Source: Owenia fusiformis (lineage: Eukaryota; Annelida; Polychaeta; Sabellida; Oweniidae). Taken from it: 64,000 nucleotides of DNA. The DNA lies in the NCBI GenBank assembly GCA_903813345.2, contig CAIIXF020000009.1, forward strand, positions 18,625,759 through 18,689,758, given 5' to 3'. A program made the position numbers and the translations under genes. The notes beneath the pieces are model-generated. The model worked only from the letters and a program-made list of their open reading frames with translations, ran no database searches and was not told the origin of the DNA. The first letter of the stretch is position 1. Each line of letters starts with the position of its first letter. Positions 55,739 through 64,000 of the stretch are shown one piece after another.

Positions 55739-58700
55739 TAGAGTGACTTATTTCCATCATCCCTTTTTGATACTGCACGATAGAGGTATTTCTACACGAT
55801 CTGCCTTTCCCAGTTACAATGTCATTGAATTCAATTTGGCTCTTTCCAGCTTCACCTGAAGCCTTTTGATGTATGCTATGGCATACTCAGTCAGTATATA
55901 TGAAGAAATATGACATAATTTGGATGAGTCTATGTTTTATTGTTCAAGTGAACAAGGAATATGAAATTATGGTTTTATTTATGATTGTTTTACATACAGA
56001 TACTAAACTATTCAATATTATGTACATGCATCAATAGAAATGTATAGAACTAGTAAACCAGAGTAGTGAAGCAGTGAAGTAACCATTTTGAAAGAAAAAT
56101 ATGAATTTGACAATTTCTGTTTTGGTTATTCAAACAATTAGACACTCTTAAGCTTATAAAATGAGTCAAAACATATATGAATAATGGATATTAGCTTTAC
56201 AAATATTTTTCATGTCCAAAGTGTGGCTTATTCAGAGTTAGTTTTCTGATTACCAGTGAGGACATGCTATCAGAGAGACAATACATTACGAATTCAATCA
56301 TTTGATAATACTGATATGGTGTGCAATGGGGGATAGATCCTCCAGTGGTACTACTTTTAATATCCAAAATCAATATGAAGGGAATCCTAGCAGGTCAGCT
56401 CGATCTAATATTTATTATCGCTGAATTCACTTGGATTTTATTTAGAATGACTTGTAAATGTCGGATTCAGGTTTGGCCCATGTTGCATCAATGGTCAACC
56501 AATAGTGAAATATTTAACCCAGATACGAGTAGGTAGTTACCAGTTTCACCACCAGGTGGCTATTTCAGGGGAGATAGCTTACTAGAAAGTTACTTTAAAC
56601 TAGAATATTCATTCATGTTTAGTGGTTCAATTTTCATATTACCCTAACGCATCTGATACCTATACAAATTGGAATATGTCCAGTAAAAGAAAAAACTTTA
56701 TCTGTCCAATATTTGAAAAGATATTTCACTTTTTTTTGATATTATAACATGGGTTCTGTGGGAAGTCTTCTGACCAAGAAGTCACATTTTCAAAGTTAAT
56801 AAACACTTATTAAAACCACAATTCTAGATGTAATTTTACATGTAGATTTCAAATACGATATCACTAACTGAATTTTTTAATGCCGTAATATCAAAGTCTA
56901 TACTCAACTGCAAGGGAGAACTGATCAACCCATCCAGCGATTGTTTCATAGTTTCATCATCCTTGGACATTATAGCCTCATCCTTACAATGGAGGTATTA
57001 TATCAACAGTGCCAAGTATATCACATGATCTCTCTGAACCAATTAGAGTAGATGATACAGCTGTGAGGATAACTTTGCACATTGGTACTGACTAACCTCT
57101 TCTGTATAATGGGCAGATGGAGTTCACTATATTTCTGCTAAATTGTTTTAGAGCTTAGAATTGAAATGGATTTTACATCTAAGCAGGTCACAATTGAATT
57201 AATTCATTATTTATTATACTGGGTTTAACCCTTTTGTTTTTGTTACCAAGGACAATGGGAAACACATGGCACATTTCTATATCAATGCTCAGAACTATGA
57301 AATATATATGGCTTTACATTTTCTATCCCTTGTTTTTTCTATATCAACAATTTTGGACAGTTGACTGTAGTGTATATGGCTGTAGTTCTGTTCATTTCTT
57401 TGAAATTCATTCCAACACTTCATATATAGAAATGAATTGGATTCCCTCTATTGCATTGCTCATTACCTTTATTGGTTTGATATATTTATCGTCAAGTATC
57501 ATCAATTCTATATTTTTTCATTTTACACCTCAACAGATCAAGTAATAAGAGTGACCCCTAATTGAGTTTTTGAAGCATACCAGGATAGATTTTGAAATCA
57601 TTACGCTTTATTGTCCCCAAAGTATCATATGACTGGTCAAAATGTCAGTGTACTTACTGTCAGTGTACTGGCATCTAAGCTTTAATTGCCTCCCTTGTCA
57701 AATATAGTATATTCACCTCTGTTTCCCTTTATATGAGTTTTAGGTATTTTTGCATCTTTAAGAGTGTCACAAACATGTGGTATACTGTACTTCCATCCTT
57801 TATTACGTCAACCTATTTCTATTTTTAATCCCACTTGTGGCCAATTTATTTTTGGATCTAGTTATGTTTCTATTTTGGTATTTTAAAGTATGACCTAAAT
57901 ATTTCTCCAAGGATAGGCTTGTTCGGGCACAATTAAGTTTGAAATCCCCAAGGAATGTGATCTGCATCTTTTGGCTAAATTATTAACACTATTTTTGTGT
58001 AGTGTCAGACAAATTGGAACCTCAACTCAGTTATACGGGAACAATATTAGAATTTGTTATGAAATTGCTGGATTTCCAATCTTGGAATATTTTTGACACC
58101 CAGTGGATTATTTGATAATGAGATGTAGATTTTTTGTTGAAAGTTTCTATTATTGAAGATATAGACGGCTTATACTACACGCTGCCGAAGACATATTGTT
58201 TTATATTTTGACTTCCAGCAAATCAGGCTACATTTAGAAAACATTAGAAATGTTGGTGTAATCAGGATTGCGATTTTGTAAAGTGCTTTTTGCTTTTTTC
58301 TGGTGTATTTCCAGCAACTGTGGCAAAAGGTAGCAATTTGCCATCTTGGTTTTTTCCAATCCAATTTAATTAATTTTATCTGTTGGACGAAGGTCAGGAA
58401 ATAAAACACAGGGATTTGCAAAACATATGCTCCCAGTAGAGATATATTGATAATATTCAGCCAATATTTCATGATATCTCTACAATCTTACAGACATGTA
58501 CAAAATGAAACATGCAGTCCCTATAGGCATTGTGTGCTAAATTGTAATAAGAAGTTCATTTACTGATTGATGTATTCTCAACTATTGGCCCCTAGCGTCT
58601 CTTATATTGTTAATAGAGCTCATAGCTTATGAATCAGTATACTGCAAAACTGACCATATATTTTCCCCAACATTCAATTTACTCCCCTCCAGTTTTTAAA

Positions 58701-61410
58701 CTGATGTACAAATCATAGATTGCAAAAATTAAAGAAAAATAGGCTATTAGAGTATCTAGTCAACTTGTAAAGAAATATGCAATAGATTTGAATATTCTCA
58801 TGGTTTTGTATGGTTAATGTGGTTAGCAATAATCTAATGATCTTTAATATCAATGTTATATGAATGTTACATTACCCCCCATCAGAAAAGTTTGTTCATG
58901 ATCTATAAGATTTATAAACTAAAACTGCTATAATAAAACTAATTCATTTTTCTCTTTCATGTTAAATTGGAGAAGTCTGATATCATCAATTCCATGAGTC
59001 AAAAATAATTTGTTGAGAGTGTTTAATTTTATAAGATGTTTATGGTAAGCAATGTACTATAGTTTTAGAATAATGTGGCACGAATAAACTAAGAAATAAA
59101 TAAACATAGAAAATATGAAAATAATCAATGGTATATTTTACAAAATGATGAAGTAACAGAATTGAAAATGTTCCGAGACACCAACCAAAATCATGAATTA
59201 GAATTGAAATTGCTTTGAGACACCGACCTGGTTTCCTCATGATGGATTGATGAATAAATTGTAATTCAATTGTACATCCTACATTCATCAATGCATAATA
59301 TCCCTTCTTCTGATTAGGTGAAATATTGTCTGATTTCTATTATATGAAGCAGCCAGTTAATGATATAAGAATTCTCCGGATGTATGAGGAGGCTTAGAGT
59401 GAAGTTAGCCAGCCAGGTGCATTATTTTACAAACAAACAAACAAACAAACAAACCTATTACAAATCATCTATCTTTGTTCTCAATGCAAAATCACTTTCT
59501 GTAATATATATTTTAAATAATGGTTATACAATATTGGTTCAAATATTTAAAAAGTGCTTTTGTGCTTGAATTCCTCCTATTTTTGAGTTTATTGAGTCTA
59601 ACATACCATTTCAGAAAAGGCATAAACCACCTGTAAATATGGATCACAATGGAAGAAGTATTCAATGTAAATGTGTCTATCTGCTCATGCTAGTTCCATG
59701 CAATTTCTCTTTAAAATTAAGCTAAACAGTATATATATAATTCACAGAAGTTATAGTATTCCTGTGTATTTTACCCTTTGCTCTGTCCCTCTCTTCTGTA
59801 TGATATATTGGAATTGGAAACTTGACCATTCATGCTTTGTGAGATTTTACTCACTTAATCAGGATGAGCATCCAGGTAAAATTCCAGGTAAGTGTTACAC
59901 CTGTATACAATGTTTGGTACACCTGGTAAAGTTTAGTACATTCCTCTTTATTTCTAATTAAAGTCATTGGATTACTTTACATGTAAGGCAAATAATGTTT
60001 TGAAAGTATGCATTTCCTGGAAATGGATATAAAACTATTGTGATGGATTCACCACATGTTGGCCTCTGAATGTTTTTTATATTACCATTGATATCTCCCA
60101 TACCTGCCTATGGTTAAAATGTATTTATGGTCAGGTTGATTATGAATTCAAATCGATATAATGTATGATTTTCATTTTCTTCACCATTCAGGGTATCAGC
60201 TTCATGTCTATACTTAATTTCTTCCTAATTCTAAGCAGATTTCTCCATTTTTTATTTTAAGAATATATGGTTTAAATCTGATTACCTGGTTGTCTGGAGT
60301 AAAGGTGCAGTGACCTCGTTAGGTCAAACAGGAAATCAGGCTGTTGCTTTGCTGAAATCAGGTTAATGTGGATAAGTCGTGTCTCAATTTCAAAGCATTC
60401 AAACATAAAAAATAATCTAGATCAGAATTTTATTCACTTTCTCAGGTGAACACATTCCTAACAAGAATTCCTGCATTCTTCAGTTGTCATAGAGATTCTG
60501 TTTTCATGTTTTCTAAAGTTAGTTTAGGCGTAGTCTAATTTTTGTTCTGCATCTTATTATTGAATTGCATAAATAAACATATGGAAATTTTTTCAAAGTA
60601 TTTTCTATGGAGCAGCACAGTGCTTATGTTTATGTTAAGGTACAGCATCTGTATTGCATTTCCAAGCAGGAGATCTCTTTTAGGTATCCAAGCGGCTGTA
60701 AGTCACTTGCTGAAATCCTCTTTAACTCCATCAGCCTTTGATGAAGATCCAGTGCCGAAATATCCATCTGTTCAAGCTTACCTCACGGCTTGCTATTTTC
60801 CTCTCCAAAGGAAGGATGTACTGTATTGGATTGTCTAAATATATGATTGATTTACATCTTTTTCTTACACCATTGAGTATTGAGCCTGTTTATTATTATA
60901 TTACATAATTCTATATGTCCGTCTCAAGTGGTCATATCCTACATGTACCTTTTTACCTGAGGTCCCTAGGTGGCCATAATCAGTAAAATACCCTAATAAT
61001 TGACCATGTCTTGTAAAATGCCTTATTAGATCCATAAGTAACATATCTTTGCTTAAAATAAAAGAATTATATCAGTTTTTATCAGAAATAAATAAGTAGT
61101 ATGACTATAGACTGTATAACTCTGACTAGACTAACTGAATATTGTCAGTCACAAAGAATACATCATAAGTTTCTCATTTATGTAAAGAGCAGCATTCTGG
61201 TATGCCAGAGCCCCTCTTATCTGCCGTTTGGGAGAGACTTTGGATGTATAAAGACAAAGGGGCCAAGGCAAAGGGGGCGCAGCTATCGCTATGCTAGAGC
61301 AGTAGATATAGAAAAATGGAGTTGAATATTAATGACTGAGAGGACATTTTGGGTAGAGCTTTCATAGAGCTGTCAATGTTTTACAGAAGATACCTTGAGG
61401 GTAGATTCTT

Positions 61411-61466
61411 GTTACAATGAAGCTCTCCTTTAATTAAGAGCCAAGTCAAGCAAATGCAAAGAATAA
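61411..61466 (-). mobile_element. Truncated end of the Mutator-like element family
   Basis: GAAGCTCTCCTTTAATTAAG and AAGCAAATGCAAAG correspond, in reverse orientation, to the left end of the copies at 41389 and 51929. A second shard joining a right-end piece (TGCGTGCAGAGTCTAGTTA) to GACGAAGCTCTCTTTT lies at 62610-62648. Confidence 0.55.
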
Positions 61467-62746
61467 TATTCAGAGTACAGATTGAATATAGATTATCTCC
61501 CAACCCAGTATAGTTCTGTAAAAAGAAACTACATCAGGTAGGGGGAGTTTACTATAATGTAAACATCTTATTGTTTCAGAGTCAAGGCTTGATGCTATAA
61601 CCATTATCAAATAACACCCATTTCCAGGAATAATGACATAACCCTTAACATATTTTTATAGCTTATGGAAGATAATAGACAAGAAGATATTTTATATTAT
61701 TTCAAGGTTAGTACTGCCAACTTAACCATGTCTGATCAGAGTATGTTATTATTAGATCCACATCTACTGCATGTTTCATATAATATCTTGACTGTAGACA
61801 TCTGATTTTTGTGTTACCTCCTTCGTTCATGTTTAGTATGATTCTGATTTACCAACAAGTCTCTTAAGTATTTAAATGGGGGGGGGGTGATTTAGCAAGC
61901 CTCAGATTTTTTGTCTCAAATGTTTGTTCAAACTTTTTGCCAATTGACATGTTTTTTAATGGAATCAACCCTAAACATTCTTTATAAAAACCGAGTCCTA
62001 TTTTGTCCTATTTTGACTTGTCAGGAAGGGAGTAAGACTATACACCTGCTCAATTCAGATGTTGAGTTATATACATGATGTTTATATTTTGTTGAGTTAT
62101 ACATTGTATGTGGTGATGAGTCTACCTATAGACATGCAGGGATGTGATGATTTGGCAGATAGCATGGATCCTCACCATCTTTAATAGTATCTGCCAGTTG
62201 GTGCATGTAATGTATTTTGCCTTAAAAATATTTGGACAATTGATCTACATTTTAATCTCACCAGTTTCTGGGTTATTCTCTGTTTCTTTGCTCCCATAAC
62301 ATTAAGATGAATAGAATGTTTGACCAAATACCCTGAGTATTGATGATTCAATCAATGGAGATGACTATATAGAGAAAATCCTGGGCAAAAAGATACTGGC
62401 TCTGTGACATACTAAATTGCTCAGATATTTATAGGTGATCTAAAGAGTATGATACAAAGATGCATGCTCTTGCAAAGGATAAGTGTTTGCTATATACCAG
62501 GTCGTTCAATAAATTCACGGAAAACTGCTCTCATTTCAAAGATTTTTGATATTTTCTCATGTGTACAAACTATATCTCATTTGTACAGCCATACCCCTTT
62601 ACTTATGCTGCGTGCAGAGTCTAGTTATAAATGACGAAGCTCTCTTTTCAGAGGACATGCTCTCAAGCTCTAATATAGAACCCAAAAGAGATTATGCTAT
62701 CATCGATCAACGTCATATATGCATTATTAATCATATTTGTCTAAGT

Positions 62747-62945
62747 AGGCCCGTAGCCAGGGGGTGTTCGATGGGTTCAAGTGAACCCCCTGGCCAAAAA
62801 TTCTTTTAAAATCATGCAATTCTTCACCATTCTGAGCACTTTTTAAGTGATTTGGGCCATTTTTGGACCAAAATTGTCACAAGTGAACTCCCCTGAAATT
62901 TTTCAAAAAGTGAACCCCCCTTGGCAAATCCTGGCTATGGGCCTG
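62747..62945 (+). mobile_element. CAGGCCCGTAGCC-type TIR element, 199 bp
   Basis: Same family as the 43367 copy, in the same orientation, ends AGGCCCGTAGCCAGG and CCTGGCTATGGGCCTG. A short direct repeat CTAAG flanks it. Confidence 0.85.
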
Positions 62946-64000
62946 CTAAGTGTGTGTATGTGGTATCGATGTGCAAAAATTTGGATTTTCAAATAGTCTA
63001 TATATCAATATGCAAATTTAACCTCCCCTTCAGGAATTTCTACTTTGTACTTTTTCAGTTTTGTGATATTTGTTACAATGAAGAAAAACATGTGCAAACT
63101 TGCTGTTACAATATTATGAATGTAGTAGTTTATTTATGTTGCATGCTATTTGACTTCGTGCCTGGATGGATTCTATTAATTAAACATATGACATTATATT
63201 GTTTTGTTGTAATTCTACTCTATGTTGATACGCACATGGCGCTGTATTAACATTGTATAGTTAATCTTTGTGAAGCAATAGTTGGCGAAACATGCAAGTG
63301 CTTTTTATCCTAAGTATTAATTATCAGCAGAGTTTGTTATTACAATTTTCAAGATCATTGCTTAAAGGCCGAATCAAGCTAGGAGCGTTTCCAAAAAAAC
63401 TTATTCAATTGAAGAATTTTTTCACTTTACATCATTCCTTGTCATGTCTTCTTAATTTTGGTATGACACAGAGTATACAATTTGTTGTATGTCACAACAT
63501 ACATAATTTGGTATGTCACAGCATATAATTTAGTGTGTCGCAGTATATAATTTAGTGTGTCATAGAGTACACAGTTTTAACTGTCTTAGAATGTGTCATG
63601 GAGTACATATTTATTTATTTTTCTGGATGGCACAATCTGTGATTCTATTGTTTTAATTCTAATTGATGGGTATGGAAACGGATCCATTGGTGATCCATAG
63701 TTCTCGATTGATTTGTTTGATAATTCCTGATGTACCTAACAGCCTCGTCTGAAATCGTTATTGCACCATTTTAACAGATTTTAGGGTCTGGAGGATTATT
63801 TGTATTTTTGTTGTACCACATTTAGGCAATTTGGCCTATGCTAAACATGTAGCAAAAAATGTCAAAATGTTGGTATATTGGTATATTTTACCAGTACTCG
63901 GTCTTTAAACTCATATCGAGTCTTCCTCACAGAAATATACCTCTATCTAATTTGTTCAAATGGTACTTAAATTGATGATTTCCTTACCAGTTTGCCCTGC

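Larger units (their letters stand above)
35783..64000 (+). other. Presumed intron 1 of the Cav3 gene (at least 28 kb, no exon seen)
   Basis: I found no downstream Cav3 exon: no Trp-Phe-Glu start with a following IS1-like hydrophobic stretch after an AC or AG acceptor, and no other protein I recognise. ORFs here are AT-rich chance frames or lie in repeats. Contents described separately: 18-bp satellite, two 9-bp-TSD elements, two CAGGCCCGTAGCC elements, a 1.4-kb YY1-motif-rich element, a tRNA-like fragment. Smaller items: a 38-bp tandem duplication at 52918-52990, a CAAA run at 59433-59456, and G or C homopolymers near 42509, 44138 and 61879. The remainder shows nothing I can name. Confidence 0.55.

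Noticed and set aside
57473-57500. TTGGTTTGAT as possible start of Cav3 exon 2 (Trp-Phe-Asp)
   Set aside because: No U12 branch site or AC acceptor in place, and the following residues do not match helix IS1.
60542-60838. A 98-codon ORF containing an acceptor-like tctcttttag
   Set aside because: The second half looks compositionally plausible, but there is no donor in frame and no similarity to Cav3 or any protein I know.

Overview
The window is AT-rich, intron-rich animal DNA. It has canonical GT-AG introns of about 100 bp to 4 kb, a conserved animal secretory-pathway gene (HID1), the first coding exon of a T-type calcium channel, and many short inverted-repeat transposons. There are no bacterial-type operons, rRNA or CRISPR arrays. 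The repeat families (termini such as CAGGCCCGTAGCC and GCTCACATGGTG, CCGT-rich tracts, ATGGCCGCCAT palindromes) resemble those I associate with marine invertebrate genomes, so I infer a marine invertebrate; phylum cannot be fixed from the sequence alone.

Layout. 1-2.6 kb: tandem and inverted repeats plus one weak exon-like ORF. 3.1-5.1 kb: an unrecognised three-exon coding model on the minus strand with a one-base frame break. 5.2-9.0 kb: a long foldback element interrupted by a roughly 2-kb insertion whose empty site can still be read in the other arm. 10.3-31.8 kb: a complete plus-strand HID1 gene of 22 coding positions (823 codons plus stop), every junction placed by eye with consistent phase and protein similarity. 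31.8-35.4 kb: HID1 3' flank and the upstream region of the next gene. 35.4-35.8 kb: first coding exon of a Cav3 (T-type) calcium channel, ending in a textbook U12-type ATATCCTTT donor. 35.8-64 kb: no further exon found; best read as the start of a very long Cav3 intron 1, filled with transposon copies and satellites.

The two most unusual structures lie inside HID1. (1) The intron 5/exon 6 boundary (polypyrimidine tract, AG acceptor and first 41-43 bases of the exon) is repeated 32 times over about 2 kb. The array shows a 13-unit higher-order duplication and copy differences that are almost all synonymous. (2) Exon 11 is present twice (91 nt each, 70% identical peptides) in a configuration where reading frame demands exactly one copy, i.e. 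predicted mutually exclusive exons. Elsewhere, two 370-bp elements with 9-bp target duplications carry CRE, CCAAT and GC-box motifs inside the Cav3 intron.

HID1 (trans-Golgi, dense-core vesicle biogenesis) and Cav3 (low-voltage-activated calcium entry) are both prominent in neurosecretory cells, but nothing in the sequence shows that they are co-regulated.
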